Of a stretch of 64,000 bases of DNA, positions 48,583-57,637 are shown piece by piece. Location: positions 1 to 64,000 of the forward strand of contig NZ_PHSU01000003.1 in the NCBI RefSeq assembly GCF_002814235.1, in the 5' to 3' direction. Every line of letters starts with the position of its first letter. Position 1 is the stretch's first letter. This stretch comes from Pseudomonas sp. QS1027 (lineage in GTDB: Bacteria > Pseudomonadota > Gammaproteobacteria > Pseudomonadales > Pseudomonadaceae). Under the pieces are notes generated by a model. That model was not told where the DNA came from, made no database searches, and worked only from the letters and a program-made list of their open reading frames with translations. A program made the position numbers and the translations under genes.

Positions 48583-49728
48583 GTGCAGATTCAGGGTCAT
48601 TTCGAACTTCAATTCGAGGCGGTGCGCGAAGCCTTCGCGGCTCTTTTCGACGATCCCCAGGAGCGCGGTGCCGCGCTCTGTATCCAGATCGGCGGTGAAA
48701 CCGTGGTCGATCTCTGGGCCGGCTCCTCCGACAAGGACGGCACCGAGGCCTGGCACAGCGACACCATCGCCAACCTGTTTTCCTGTACCAAGACCTTTAC
48801 CGCCGTCACCGCGCTGCAGCTGGTGGCCGAGGGTAAGTTGCAACTGGATGTTCCGGTTGCTCACTACTGGCCCGAGTTCGCCGCCGCCGGCAAGGCTGGC
48901 ATCACCCTGCGCCAGTTGCTCTGCCATCAGGCCGGCTTGCCGGCCTTGCGCCAGTTGCTGCCCCCCGAGGCGCTGTACAATTGGCAAACCATGGTCGACG
49001 CCCTGGCGGCGGAAACCCCTTGGTGGACACCCGGCGAGGGCCATGGCTACGCCGCGATCACTTACGGCTGGCTGGTCGGCGAGTTGCTGCGGCGTGCCGA
49101 CGGTCGCGGGCCGGGCGAGTCCATCGTGGCGCGGATTGCCCGGCCGCTGGGCCTGGACTTCCATGTGGGCCTGGCGGACGAAGAATTCCATCGTGTGGCT
49201 CATATCGCCCGGGGCAAGGGCAATGTCGGCGATGCGGCGGCCCAGCGCCTGCTGCAAGTGACCATGCGCGAACCCGAGGCGATGAGTACCCGGGCGTTCA
49301 CCAATCCACCGTCTATCATGACCAGCACCAACAAGCCGGAATGGCGGCGCATGCAGCAGCCGGCCGCCAACGGGCATGGCAACGCGCGTAGCCTGGCAGG
49401 CTTTTACAGTGGCCTGCTCGACGGTCGCCTGCTGGAGGCCGATATGCTCGAGGAACTGACCCGCCAGCACAGCCTGGGCATGGACAAGACCTTGCTGACC
49501 CAGACCCGTTTCGGCCTGGGCTGCATGCTCGATCAACCGGAGGTGCCCAATGCCACGTTCGGCCTCGGGGCCAAGGCCTTCGGCCACCCGGGTGCCGGCG
49601 GTTCCGTCGGTTTTGCCGACCCGGAATACGATGTCGCCTTCGGCTTTGTCACCAATACCCTCGGTCCTTATGTATTGATGGACCCGCGGGCACAGAAGCT
49701 AGTACGGATTCTTGCCGGCTGTCTGTAG
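48583..49728 (+). CDS. EstB/class C beta-lactamase-fold serine hydrolase
   Basis: A 381-residue protein. GTG at 48583 is preferred because GGAGAG lies 6 bp upstream and the product starts QIQGHFELQFEAVREAF; the same frame is open to 48496. The catalytic Ser-x-x-Lys is SCTK (LFSCTKTFTAVTALQL), and the second motif is Tyr in ITYGWLVGELL. The HPGAGGS segment replaces the KTG-like box. There is no signal peptide, which argues for an esterase acting in the cytoplasm rather than a beta-lactamase. Confidence 0.85.
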   Translation: MQIQGHFELQFEAVREAFAALFDDPQERGAALCIQIGGETVVDLWAGSSDKDGTEAWHSDTIANLFSCTKTFTAVTALQLVAEGKLQLDVPVAHYWPEFAAAGKAGITLRQLLCHQAGLPALRQLLPPEALYNWQTMVDALAAETPWWTPGEGHGYAAITYGWLVGELLRRADGRGPGESIVARIARPLGLDFHVGLADEEFHRVAHIARGKGNVGDAAAQRLLQVTMREPEAMSTRAFTNPPSIMTSTNKPEWRRMQQPAANGHGNARSLAGFYSGLLDGRLLEADMLEELTRQHSLGMDKTLLTQTRFGLGCMLDQPEVPNATFGLGAKAFGHPGAGGSVGFADPEYDVAFGFVTNTLGPYVLMDPRAQKLVRILAGCL

Positions 49729-49838
49729 AATGCGCTCATAAAGTCGTAGGCCGGAACCCTGTGACTTTTTTGCTTTCCAATACACTGTTTCATGGGGCCT
49801 GAAGCCCTTGTTTCTCTATCTCATTTTGTGGATATCCA

Positions 49839-51065
49839 ATGTCATCGAACAAGTCTCTCGCCCTGGCCCTCTGCCTGACCGTGACCGGTTGCGCGCAACT
49901 TCCACAAAGTGCGGACAAGGACATTGCTCAAGCCCCGGCGACAGCTAACGCTACCAACACACCCGCCGCCCCCTCGGCAGCCGTAGCCGCGTCCAAGGAC
50001 GCCGCCAAGCTCCCGGCCAAACCTGCTGCATCCGCGCCAGCCGCGCCGGTAGCACCTGCGGCTGCTTCGACAGCTCCAGCGGTTGCCGCCGCACCGGCCG
50101 CCAACGCCGATACTGGCAAAAGCTGGTGGTGGCCGTTCGGTTCGTCCGACAAGACCGCCGTGAAAGACCCGGCCCAGGCTGCCGCACCGGCCGCCAAGCC
50201 ACAGGACAAGCCCGTACCGCTGGCCACAGCGGTTGCCGCCGCAACGACTCCAGCACCGCAGACCGATCCTGCTACCCATTGGTGGTGGCCGTTCGGCAGC
50301 TCGGACAAGGCCAAGGACGCTGGCCAGCCGCCGGTCAAGGCCGTGCCGATGCCCGATCCGAAAATCACCCAGGCCTGGCTCGACGACTACGAGCCACGTC
50401 TGCGCATCGCCATCCAGGACAGTTCCCTGAAACTGGAACGACGTGAAAACGTGCTGGTGGTCATTGCCCCGGTGGACGGTTTCTACAACCCCAAGCGTCC
50501 GGAAATGTTGCTGCCGGTCACCCTCGGTCCTTTCAGCCGAATCGCCAAGACTGTCGAGGGTGATCCCAAGACCGCCGTGCTGATCCTCGGTCATGGCGAC
50601 AACAGCACCAGCGCCGAGTCGACCCAGGCCTTGAGCCAGCAACGGGCTCAGTCCGTCGCCGCTATTTTCGGTCTCAGCGGCCTGCATCGTGATCGCCTGA
50701 TGCTGCGTGGCATGGGCGCGGACATGCCGCGTGCCGCCAACGACAGCAGTGAAGGTCGTGCCCTGAACCGTCGTGTGGAAATCATCCTGACGCCGCAGAA
50801 CACCATGGTTGCGCTGTTGAGCAAATACAGCATTCCAATGCCGGCTCCGCTGCCGGTCACCCAGGTGGCGGCTGCGGACGTCAAGCCGGCAGTGGCTCCA
50901 GCGCCTGTGGCGAAGAAAGCGGCTGCCAAGGGCAAGGCCGCGGCCAAGAAAGCCCCGGTGCACAAGAAGGCTCCGGTCAAGAAAGCGGCGGCCAAGCCAG
51001 CGACGGACAAGGCTGCAGCGCCGGCGAAGAAAGACGCCAGCACCGACAGCTCGACCAAGAACTGA
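49839..51065 (+). CDS. OmpA-domain lipoprotein with [10 protein letters not shown] repeats and Lys/Ala-rich tail
   Basis: A 408-residue predicted lipoprotein: lipobox LTVTGC with Cys18. Residues 30-170 are an Ala/Pro-rich linker that carries the same [10 protein letters not shown] block twice (from W96 and from W148). Residues about 175-320 hold an OmpA-like peptidoglycan-binding domain with the NxxxxGRxxNRRVE signature ([15 protein letters not shown]). The last 50 residues are a histone-H1-like Lys/Ala/Pro tail ([19 protein letters not shown]). It should tether the outer membrane to the cell wall; the tail and the tryptophan blocks have no assigned function. pdxH follows 25 bp later. Confidence 0.85.
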   Translation: MSSNKSLALALCLTVTGCAQLPQSADKDIAQAPATANATNTPAAPSAAVAASKDAAKLPAKPAASAPAAPVAPAAASTAPAVAAAPAANADTGKSWWWPFGSSDKTAVKDPAQAAAPAAKPQDKPVPLATAVAAATTPAPQTDPATHWWWPFGSSDKAKDAGQPPVKAVPMPDPKITQAWLDDYEPRLRIAIQDSSLKLERRENVLVVIAPVDGFYNPKRPEMLLPVTLGPFSRIAKTVEGDPKTAVLILGHGDNSTSAESTQALSQQRAQSVAAIFGLSGLHRDRLMLRGMGADMPRAANDSSEGRALNRRVEIILTPQNTMVALLSKYSIPMPAPLPVTQVAAADVKPAVAPAPVAKKAAAKGKAAAKKAPVHKKAPVKKAAAKPATDKAAAPAKKDASTDSSTKN

Positions 51066-51090
51066 CCTGACGATCGAGAAGGAACGCGCC

Positions 51091-51738
51091 ATGACTCAAG
51101 CCCTGGCGGATATGCGCCGCGACTACACCCGTGACGGCCTCACCGAGGCCCAGGCCCCGGCCGAGCCGTTTGCGCTGTTCCACCAGTGGTTCGCCGAGGC
51201 GGTGAAAACCGAGCAGGCGCCCGTCGAGGCCAATGCCATGACCCTGGCAACGGTGGACGAGGAGGGGAGACCGCATTGCCGCATCCTGTTGCTCAAGGGC
51301 CTGGACGAGGCGGGGTTTACCTTCTTCACCAACTACGAGAGCGACAAGGGCCGACAGCTGGCGGCCCGTCCCTTTGCCGCGATGACCTTCTTCTGGCCGA
51401 CCCTGGAACGCCAGGTGCGGATCGAGGGGCGGGTGGTCAAGGTTTCGGCGCAGGAGTCGGATGCCTACTTCCAGGTGCGCCCGTTGGGCAGTCGGCTGGG
51501 GGCCTGGGCTTCGCCGCAAAGTCGGGTGATTGCCGATCGCGGGGAGCTCGAGGGCTTGCTCAAGAACACCGAAGCGCGTTTCAGCGATACCCAGCCCGAC
51601 TGCCCCGAGCACTGGGGCGGTTATCGTTTGCTGCCGGAGCGCATCGAATTCTGGCAAGGTCGCGCCAGCCGCCTGCATGACCGGCTCGACTACCGCCTGC
51701 TCGGTGCGGACTGGACACGTCGGCGCCTGGCGCCTTGA
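51091..51738 (+). CDS. pdxH: Pyridoxamine 5'-phosphate oxidase
   Basis: FMN-dependent oxidation of pyridoxine or pyridoxamine 5'-phosphate to PLP. The 215-residue protein has the FMN/PLP motifs [24 protein letters not shown] and [14 protein letters not shown], and the C-terminal signature [13 protein letters not shown]. It follows the OmpA lipoprotein on the same strand. Confidence 0.96.
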   Translation: MTQALADMRRDYTRDGLTEAQAPAEPFALFHQWFAEAVKTEQAPVEANAMTLATVDEEGRPHCRILLLKGLDEAGFTFFTNYESDKGRQLAARPFAAMTFFWPTLERQVRIEGRVVKVSAQESDAYFQVRPLGSRLGAWASPQSRVIADRGELEGLLKNTEARFSDTQPDCPEHWGGYRLLPERIEFWQGRASRLHDRLDYRLLGADWTRRRLAP

Positions 51739-52031
51739 TCTGACCTGGATTTCCTGGGGCAGTGATTTCCAAACCACTGCCGCCAGCCCAGATGCTTGAT
51801 AAACTTCTCACTGGATTTGCGCAGCAGTTCAATTATGAACTTTTTGTGTGTTGCGTTGTCTCCCGGTGGCAGTAGCGCCAGATCACGTTCCATCGAGTGT
51901 CTGATGTGCTCCGAATTTCCGGGCGCCGAGGCTGTACTGGCGCTGAATGAAAAACATTTTATCCGTGCGGTGCCGTGACAGGGATCAAGCTGCGGAGTTT
52001 AATTAAAGTCATATCTTTTGGAGTTGATCCT
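51739..52031 (+). other. Intergenic region upstream of the SlyB-type gene
   Basis: 293 bp with no convincing gene. Short frames on both strands (a 60-codon plus frame and a 67-codon minus frame) have no ribosome-binding site or family resemblance. Base composition is more AT-rich toward the end (tttaattaaagtcatatctttt), where the promoter and GGAG site of the lipoprotein gene probably lie. Confidence 0.4.
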
Positions 52032-52496
52032 ATGCGTAAGTCTGTTTTGTTGATTGCTTCCTTCTCCACCATGGCTATGTTGCTGGGTGGTTGCACCAAC
52101 AGCCTGACTGGCGATTCCTATTCCCGTGACGAAGCGCGTCGCGTGCAGACCATTCGCATGGGTACCATCGAGTCGCTGCGTCCGGTGAAAATCGAAGGCA
52201 CCAAATCGCCTATCGGTGCCGGTGCCGGTGCGATCATCGGCGGTGTCGGCGGCAGCGCCATCGGCGGTGGCCGTGGCAGCATCGTGACCGCGGTGATCGG
52301 TGCGGTCGCTGGTGGTGTGGTGGGTAACATGGCCCAAGAAGGCCTGACCAGCGCCCAGGGTGTTGAAATCACCGTGCGTGAAGATGACGGCGGCATGCGT
52401 GCCTATGTGCAGGAAGTTCAGCCGAACGAAATCTTCCGGGTTGGCGAGCGTGTACGTATTTCCACCGTGGGTGGCACCAGCCGCGTTTCCCACTGA
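52032..52496 (+). CDS. slyB: SlyB-type outer-membrane lipoprotein with glycine zipper
   Basis: A 154-residue lipoprotein, start MRKSVLLIASFSTMAMLLGGC at 52032 behind TTGGAG. The lipid Cys is near residue 21. Residues about 56-100 are the glycine-zipper 2TM segment (GAGAGAIIGGVGGSAIGGG ... GAVAGGVVGNM) and the end is a small beta domain (VEITVREDDG ... FRVGERVRI). SlyB homologues are PhoPQ-controlled in enterobacteria. Single-gene unit with its own terminator. Confidence 0.88.
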   Translation: MRKSVLLIASFSTMAMLLGGCTNSLTGDSYSRDEARRVQTIRMGTIESLRPVKIEGTKSPIGAGAGAIIGGVGGSAIGGGRGSIVTAVIGAVAGGVVGNMAQEGLTSAQGVEITVREDDGGMRAYVQEVQPNEIFRVGERVRISTVGGTSRVSH

Positions 52497-52531
52497 TTTC
52501 GCAATCAGCCTTAACAATCAGCCTTAAAAAG

Positions 52532-52567
52532 AAACCCCGGCCAGGTAACTGGTCGGGGTTTTCTTTT
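52532..52567 (+). terminator. Intrinsic terminator after the SlyB-type gene
   Basis: A 13-bp stem (aaaccccggccag/ctggtcggggttt, one G-T pair) with a 4-nt loop is followed by TTCTTTTTT. It is preceded by a short tandem duplication (caatcagcctta twice, 52502-52526). Confidence 0.9.
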
Positions 52568-52600
52568 TTCGGGACCTTTGATCCAGGCCTGCCACCGACC

Positions 52601-52684
52601 TTGTAGCCGGCTTGCTGGCGATGAGGCCTGTGAGGCTTGCATTGATCTTGCGGACGTCATCGCCAGCAAGCCGGCTCCTACAAG
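52601..52684. repeat. REPIN-type element, copy 3, reaching into nhaA
   Basis: The left unit (ttgtagccggcttgctggcgat) lacks the gagg part of the consensus. The right unit (atcgccagcaagccggctcc and on) is complete and includes the nhaA stop codon at 52678-52680. Confidence 0.88.
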
Positions 52685-53862
52685 GACGCCTTGGGCTTGC
52701 GACTGGCCCCCGCCATCACGGCATAGCCGATCACCGCCGCCAGGATCGAACCGGTGAGAATCCCCATGCGGTCCATGCCCGCGTAGTCGCTGCTGCCCGG
52801 TATAAAGGCCAGGGAGCCGACGAACAGGCTCATGGTGAAACCGATCCCGCAGAGGATCGCCACGCCGAGCAACTGCCCCCAGTTGGCGCCGTGGGGCAGC
52901 GCCGCGATGCCGGCGCGGACCGCCAGCCAGGTCAGGCCGAAGACGCCGACCGTCTTGCCGATCAGCAGGCCAGCGGCAATGCCCATCGGCACAGGGTGGG
53001 TAAAGCTTTCCAGGTTCACGCCCGCCAGGGATACGCCGGCGTTGGCAAAGGCGAACAGCGGCAGGATACCGAACGCCACCCAGGGATGCAGCGCATGCTC
53101 CAGGCTCAGCAACGGCGAGGCTTCGGCGTTGTGGGTGCGCAATGGAATGCAGAACGCCAGGGTCACGCCGGCCAGCGTCGCATGCACGCCGCTCTTGAGC
53201 ACACAGACCCAGAGGATCAGGCCGATCACCATATACGGCCCGAGCTTGACCACTCCCAGGCGATTCATCGCAATCAGCGCCACCAGGCAGGCCCCTGCCA
53301 GGGCCAGTGAGAGCGTCGACAGTTCATGGGAATAGAAGATTGCGATGACGATGATCGCACCCAGGTCGTCGATGATCGCCAGGGTCATCAGGAACAGTTT
53401 CAGCGATACCGGCACCCGTTTGCCGAGCAAGGCCAGCACTCCGAGGGCGAAGGCGATGTCGGTGGCCATGGGAATTGCCCAGCCGCCCAGCGCCGCCGGG
53501 TTGTCACGGTTGAGAAACCAGTAGATCAGCGCCGGCACCACCATGCCGCCGATCGCCGCCGCGCCCGGCAGCACCACCTGCGACGGCTTGGACAGATGGC
53601 CTTCGAGGAGTTCGCGTTTGACCTCCAGGCCGATCAGCAGGAAGAACAGCGCCATCAGACCGTCGTTGATCCACAGCAGCAGGGGTTTGGCGATTTGCAG
53701 GGCGCCGACCTGAGCCACCACCGGCACGTCCAGCAGACCGGCGTAGAGGTGCGACAACGGCGAGTTGTTGATGATCAGGGCCAGGGCGGCAGCGGCAATC
53801 AATAGCAGACCGCTGGCAGCCTCCAACTGAAAGAAACGGGTGAAAGTGCTACGCAGAGGCAA
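52678..53862 (-). CDS. nhaA: Na+/H+ antiporter NhaA
   Basis: Inner-membrane sodium/proton antiporter with about twelve helices, 394 residues. The ion-binding aspartates are in the conserved pair AIIDDLGAI, and the third in [29 protein letters not shown] is also typical. The last sense codons and the TAG stop lie inside REPIN copy 3. Divergent from the Cds1-like gene. Confidence 0.95.
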   Translation of the reverse strand: MPLRSTFTRFFQLEAASGLLLIAAAALALIINNSPLSHLYAGLLDVPVVAQVGALQIAKPLLLWINDGLMALFFLLIGLEVKRELLEGHLSKPSQVVLPGAAAIGGMVVPALIYWFLNRDNPAALGGWAIPMATDIAFALGVLALLGKRVPVSLKLFLMTLAIIDDLGAIIVIAIFYSHELSTLSLALAGACLVALIAMNRLGVVKLGPYMVIGLILWVCVLKSGVHATLAGVTLAFCIPLRTHNAEASPLLSLEHALHPWVAFGILPLFAFANAGVSLAGVNLESFTHPVPMGIAAGLLIGKTVGVFGLTWLAVRAGIAALPHGANWGQLLGVAILCGIGFTMSLFVGSLAFIPGSSDYAGMDRMGILTGSILAAVIGYAVMAGASRKPKASL

Positions 53863-54180
53863 GGTCGCTCTCCATCGATGAATGCAAAAGGTAGGACACC
53901 CTAACCCGTACTGTTAGTTGTTAAAACAAAAACTATATTCTTTTTTGTTATAAGAGGGGGTTGAGTGGCTGATCGCAATGAGCCTAGCAGTTGTGTGTCT
54001 AATTGCGTCTTCACTGTATCTGTGCGGTCGGTGGGAAACTTCCTATAGTTAGCGGATTATTGCGGTGGAACCTGTCAGGGGATCGACCGTTGTTTATCCT
54101 TCAACGGTTTGGCCCTGGGCCATTGGCTCAGCCAGCCGTCAGTGCTTTCGAGCACCTCCGTTCCAAGACGAGTACCCATC
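53863..54180. promoter_or_regulatory. Divergent nhaA / Cds1-like intergenic region
   Basis: A 318-bp spacer without a gene. The nhaA-proximal part (about 53915-53960: gttaaaacaaaaactatatt and on) is strikingly AT-rich in this GC-rich window, consistent with the nhaA promoter and possibly binding of an MvaT/H-NS-type protein. The part nearer the Cds1-like gene has ordinary composition, and that gene has only a weak ribosome-binding site. Confidence 0.45.
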
Positions 54181-55275
54181 ATGAGCGACAACCGACAGTG
54201 GGCCCGGGAAGCGATCCGGATCATTGAAGCCGACTTCCAGCGCAGTGCCGACACCCACCTGATCCCTTTGCCGCTGCCGGGCCTGCCGGGCATCGAGTTG
54301 TACTTCAAGGACGAATCCAGCCATCCGACCGGCAGCCTGAAGCACCGTCTTGCGCGTTCGCTGTTCCTCTATGCCTTGTGCAATGGCTGGCTGCGCCCGG
54401 GCGCGCCGGTGATCGAGGCGTCCAGCGGTTCGACGGCGATCTCCGAAGCCTACTTCGCACGGCTGCTGGGCCTGCCGTTTATCGCGGTGATGCCGGCCAC
54501 CACTTCCCAGGAAAAGATCGCGCAGATCGCCTTCTACGGCGGCAAGAGCCATCTGGTGCAGGACCCGACGCAGATTTACGCGGAGTCCGAGCGCCTGGCC
54601 CGGGAGAGCGGTGGTCATTTCATGGACCAGTTCACCTACGCCGAGCGGGCCACTGACTGGCGGGCGAACAACAACATCGCCGAGTCGATTTTCCAGCAAC
54701 TGCGGTTCGAGCGGCATCCGGAACCGAGCTGGTTGATTTCCAGCCCTGGTACCGGCGGCACCACGGCGACCCTCGGTCGTTATGTGCGTTATCGCCAGCA
54801 TGGCACCCGGGTGTTGTGCGCCGATGCCGAGCGTTCGGTGTTCTTCGATTTTTACCAGACGGGCGACGCCAGCCTGCGTCTGGACTGCGGTTCGCGCATC
54901 GAGGGGATCGGGCGGCCGCGGGTCGAGGCGTCGTTCCTGCCCAAGGTGATCGATGCCATGGTCAAGGTGCCGGATGCCTTGTCCCTGGCGGCCATGCATT
55001 ACCTGGCGCAGCGTTTGGGGCGTCGGGTCGGCGGTTCCAGCGGGACCAACCTGATCGGTGCGCTGATGGCGGCACGGCAGATGGTTCAGGCGGGGGAGAG
55101 TGGTTCGATCGTGGCGATCCTCTGTGATGGCGGCGAGCGTTACGCCACCACCTATTACGACCCGCAATGGCTGAAGGCCCAGGGTTATGAGCTGGACGAG
55201 CTGATCGCGGCCGTGGCGGCCAGTGTCGAGCGCGGCGAGGCGTTGCCCGAGAGCGTGTTGCGGGCTGGGATCTAA
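54181..55275 (+). CDS. PLP-dependent cysteine synthase-family enzyme (Cds1-like)
   Basis: A 364-residue fold-type II PLP enzyme. The PLP lysine is in [17 protein letters not shown] (about residue 52), the substrate loop in [19 protein letters not shown], and the phosphate-binding glycine loop in [15 protein letters not shown]. It is longer than CysK/CysM and resembles the Cds1-type cysteine desulfhydrases, which release sulfide, pyruvate and ammonia; the exact reaction cannot be fixed from sequence. Start [20 protein letters not shown] chosen over a TTG 24 codons upstream. Confidence 0.85.
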   Translation: MSDNRQWAREAIRIIEADFQRSADTHLIPLPLPGLPGIELYFKDESSHPTGSLKHRLARSLFLYALCNGWLRPGAPVIEASSGSTAISEAYFARLLGLPFIAVMPATTSQEKIAQIAFYGGKSHLVQDPTQIYAESERLARESGGHFMDQFTYAERATDWRANNNIAESIFQQLRFERHPEPSWLISSPGTGGTTATLGRYVRYRQHGTRVLCADAERSVFFDFYQTGDASLRLDCGSRIEGIGRPRVEASFLPKVIDAMVKVPDALSLAAMHYLAQRLGRRVGGSSGTNLIGALMAARQMVQAGESGSIVAILCDGGERYATTYYDPQWLKAQGYELDELIAAVAASVERGEALPESVLRAGI

Positions 55276-55305
55276 CCCAAACTGTTTTCTTGGGTGGGCT
55301 GACAT

Positions 55306-55440
55306 TTGTGGCGAGCGGGCTTGCCCGCGCTGGGGTGCGAAGCGCCCCTGAAACCGACGAACTCGGTTTATCTGAGAAACCGAGGTAACCGATTTTGCGA
55401 CTGCTTCGCAGTCGAGCGTGGGCAAGCCCACTCGCCACAA
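55306..55440. repeat. Second-family REP pair with inner hairpin
   Basis: Outer inverted repeat: ttgtggcgagcgggcttgcc at the left and its near reverse complement (ggcaagcccactcgccacaa) at the right end, about 135 bp overall. Inside lies a perfect hairpin cgactgc-ttc-gcagtcg (55398-55414). It differs from the three other REPINs. Convergent intergenic position between the Cds1-like gene and rhlG. Confidence 0.85.
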
Positions 55441-55461
55441 TAGATCCTCACACGCCACCAG

Positions 55462-56232
55462 TTACAGGCTGAAGCCCCCATCCAACGGGATGATATTCCC
55501 GGTCATATAAGCCCCGGCGGTACTCGCCAAACTGATCGCCAGCGCGGCCATCTCTTCCTCGCGGCCCCAGCGCTTCATGGGGATCAATGCGGTGTCCTCG
55601 GCCAGCGCCTGCTCATCGTTGCCGATATGCTGGGTCATCTTGCTCGGGAAGCGTCCCGGCGCGATCACATTGACGTTGATGTGCTGGCTGACCAGCTCCC
55701 GCGCCAGAATCCGTGACAGCTGATGCAGGGCGGCTTTGCTCGGGCCGTAGGCATAAGCCTGTTCGCCGAAGGAAGAAATCCCCGCCACCGAGCCGATATT
55801 GATAATTCGTGCCGGATTCGCCGCCGAGCCGGCCTTGCGCAATAACGGCAGGAACTGCTGGATGCAGTTGAAGACCGAGGTCACGTTCAGTTGCATGACC
55901 TTTTCCCAACCCTTCACCGGATAGCTTTCCAGTGGCGCGCCCCAGGTGGTGCCGGCGTTGTTGACGAGGATATCCAGCCGATCGATCCGCTCGCCCAGGC
56001 GTGTCGCCAGCGCCAGCACACCTTCCTCGGTCGCCAGGTTGGCGGCCATGGCCTGGCAATGGCCCAGGGCGCCGAGTTCATCGGCGGTCTGCTGGCAGGC
56101 TTCGGCGTCCCGGGCACACACGTAGACGTGGGCGCCGGCTTCGACAAAGGCCTTGGCGATCATCTTGCCGATGCCGCGGGTACCGCCGGTGACCAGCGCG
56201 GTGCGGCCTTGCAGGGAAAAGTAGGGGTGCAT
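55462..56232 (-). CDS. rhlG: NADP-dependent beta-ketoacyl reductase RhlG
   Basis: A 256-residue classical short-chain dehydrogenase that follows P. aeruginosa RhlG along its length as I remember it (start MHPYFSLQGRTALVTGG; MQLNVTSVFNCIQQFLPLLR; INVNVIAPGRFPSKMT). The cofactor motif TGGTRGIG, NNAG, the active-site Ser (NIGSVAGIS) and YAYGPSK are intact. RhlG was first linked to rhamnolipid and PHA precursors, but structural work showed it is distinct from FabG; its physiological substrate is uncertain. No rhlA/rhlB is nearby. Start at 56232 rather than six codons upstream. Confidence 0.88.
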   Translation of the reverse strand: MHPYFSLQGRTALVTGGTRGIGKMIAKAFVEAGAHVYVCARDAEACQQTADELGALGHCQAMAANLATEEGVLALATRLGERIDRLDILVNNAGTTWGAPLESYPVKGWEKVMQLNVTSVFNCIQQFLPLLRKAGSAANPARIINIGSVAGISSFGEQAYAYGPSKAALHQLSRILARELVSQHINVNVIAPGRFPSKMTQHIGNDEQALAEDTALIPMKRWGREEEMAALAISLASTAGAYMTGNIIPLDGGFSL

Positions 56233-56335
56233 GGCGAATCCTGAGTGCAAAAGGTATCCATACCCTAGCCGTCAGGTGTCAAAAGCGGAGCCACTATTGG
56301 GCGGCGCAATGATGCGCCATGCACGTCGAAGCGGA

Positions 56336-56797
56336 TCAGCCGCGAACGCGCAGCGTCAGCCCCTTGAGGAAGTTGCGCAGCAGCTGGTCGCCGCAGGGAC
56401 GGTAGTTGGTGTGGCCGAACTTGCGGAACAGCGCGCTCAGCTCAGGCTTGGACACCGGGAACTCGGCGGCCTTGAGAATGGCGTGCATGTCGTCTTCCTT
56501 CAGTTCGAAGGCCACCCGCAGTTTCTTCAGGATGATGTTGTTGGTCACCGGCAGCTCGACCGGCAGCGCTGGACGGCTTTCGTCCTTGCCGCGCTTGAAG
56601 ATCACCAGGCCGTCGAGAAAGTGCGCCATGACCTCGTCCGGGCAATGCACGAAGCCTTCTTCCTCATCCTTTTTCAGGTAGGTGACGACATCGGCCTTGG
56701 CCACTTCGAAGCCGGTCAGCTTGATGAGCTCGACGACCTTGTTGTCGCTGATGTCGAGCATGTAGCGCACGCTACGCAGTACGTCGTTGTGAATCAT
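56336..56797 (-). CDS. DUF1456 family protein (YehS-like)
   Basis: A 153-residue protein made of two similar helical halves: MIHNDVLRSVRYMLDISDNK ... FEVAKADVVTYLKKD and VTNNIILKKLRVAFELKEDDM ... FPVSKPELSALFRK. This duplicated DUF1456 layout is that of E. coli YehS. Function unknown. The start at 56797 has CAGGA 8 bp upstream; an ATG three codons earlier has no spacing. Confidence 0.88.
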   Translation of the reverse strand: MIHNDVLRSVRYMLDISDNKVVELIKLTGFEVAKADVVTYLKKDEEEGFVHCPDEVMAHFLDGLVIFKRGKDESRPALPVELPVTNNIILKKLRVAFELKEDDMHAILKAAEFPVSKPELSALFRKFGHTNYRPCGDQLLRNFLKGLTLRVRG

Positions 56798-56851
56798 GTG
56801 AACCATCCTGAGAGGTAGACGCCGCGCATCTGCGCGACGTTGAAGCGGGGA

Positions 56852-57562
56852 TTAGAATTTTTCTTTGGTCGACAGGTAGCGCCACTGGCCCACGGGCACC
56901 TTGCCGATGGAGACGCCGCCGATACGGATCCGACGGATGGACACGACCTTGAGCCCGACCGCCTGGCAAAACAGTGCGATCACCCCGGGCTGAGGGTTTT
57001 TCATCGCGAAACGCAGGCGGTTCTCGTTCTGCCAGCTGGCTTTGACGGCGGGTAGCTCGCGACCCTTGTAGGTCAGGCCGTGGCTGAGGCGGTTGAGGCC
57101 GTGCTCGACGATGTCGCCGCTGACCTCCACCACATATTCCTGCTCGATCTTGGCGGTGTCGGCGGTGAGCTTGCGAAGGATTTTCCAGTCCTGGGTAAAT
57201 ACCACCAGGCCGCTGGCGCCGGCTTGCAGGTCGGCCCCCGCGGTCAGGCGCAGGAAATGCCCCTTGAGCGGGCGTTTGCCATAGCGGTGTTCCTCGGAGA
57301 GCGTCTCGGCCTGCAGCAGTTGCATGGCTGCGTCGGGGCTCAGGCCGACCGGCTGGTGCAGCAGCAGGGTCACCGGCTCCGGTGCGGTGGCCTTGGCTTC
57401 GGGGTCCAGCTCGACTTTCTGGGCTTCGACCTTGAACTGCGGCTCGTCGATGACTTCGCCATCGACCGTGACCCAGCCGCCTTCGATGAACAGTTCGGCC
57501 TCCCGACGGGAGCAGCCGACCAGCTCGATCAGGCGTTTGGAAAGGCGAGTGGGTTCAGACAT
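56852..57562 (-). CDS. RsuA/RluF-family pseudouridine synthase, catalytic Asp apparently replaced
   Basis: A 236-residue protein with an N-terminal S4 RNA-binding domain (RLSKRLIELVGCSRREAELFIEGGWVTVDG) and the pseudouridine synthase core (LLLHQPVGLS, EYVVEVSG, GLKVVSIRRIRIG). In the family the active-site motif is L-D-x4-G-L. Here the equivalent segment reads GADLQAGASGLVVFTQD, so the position five residues before the GL glycine is Gln113, with an Asp two residues earlier (Asp111). It may be inactive or aligned differently. Closest functional relatives are RluF/RluE-type 23S rRNA enzymes. Confidence 0.8.
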   Translation of the reverse strand: MSEPTRLSKRLIELVGCSRREAELFIEGGWVTVDGEVIDEPQFKVEAQKVELDPEAKATAPEPVTLLLHQPVGLSPDAAMQLLQAETLSEEHRYGKRPLKGHFLRLTAGADLQAGASGLVVFTQDWKILRKLTADTAKIEQEYVVEVSGDIVEHGLNRLSHGLTYKGRELPAVKASWQNENRLRFAMKNPQPGVIALFCQAVGLKVVSIRRIRIGGVSIGKVPVGQWRYLSTKEKF

Positions 57563-57637
57563 GACGGCGGCCGTAAAAAAGGGGGGCGGCTATTGTACCT
57601 GCCTGGCGCCGGTTAAGCCCGGCAACATTTGTCGCAC

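Noticed and set aside
48583..49728. Reading the EstB-like protein as an antibiotic-resistance beta-lactamase
   Set aside because: No signal peptide, and the KTG-type box is replaced by HPGAGGS; family resemblance favours an esterase.
51690..51978. Short frames on both strands between pdxH and the SlyB-type gene
   Set aside because: No initiation signals or homology that I recognise; the minus frame overlaps the end of pdxH.
52502..52526. Tandem 12-bp duplication caatcagcctta before the SlyB terminator
   Set aside because: Short, next to a stop codon, most likely slippage without function.
42984..55440. Repeated palindromic units considered as a CRISPR array
   Set aside because: Units are paired inverted repeats at scattered sites, not regularly spaced direct repeats, and no cas gene is near.
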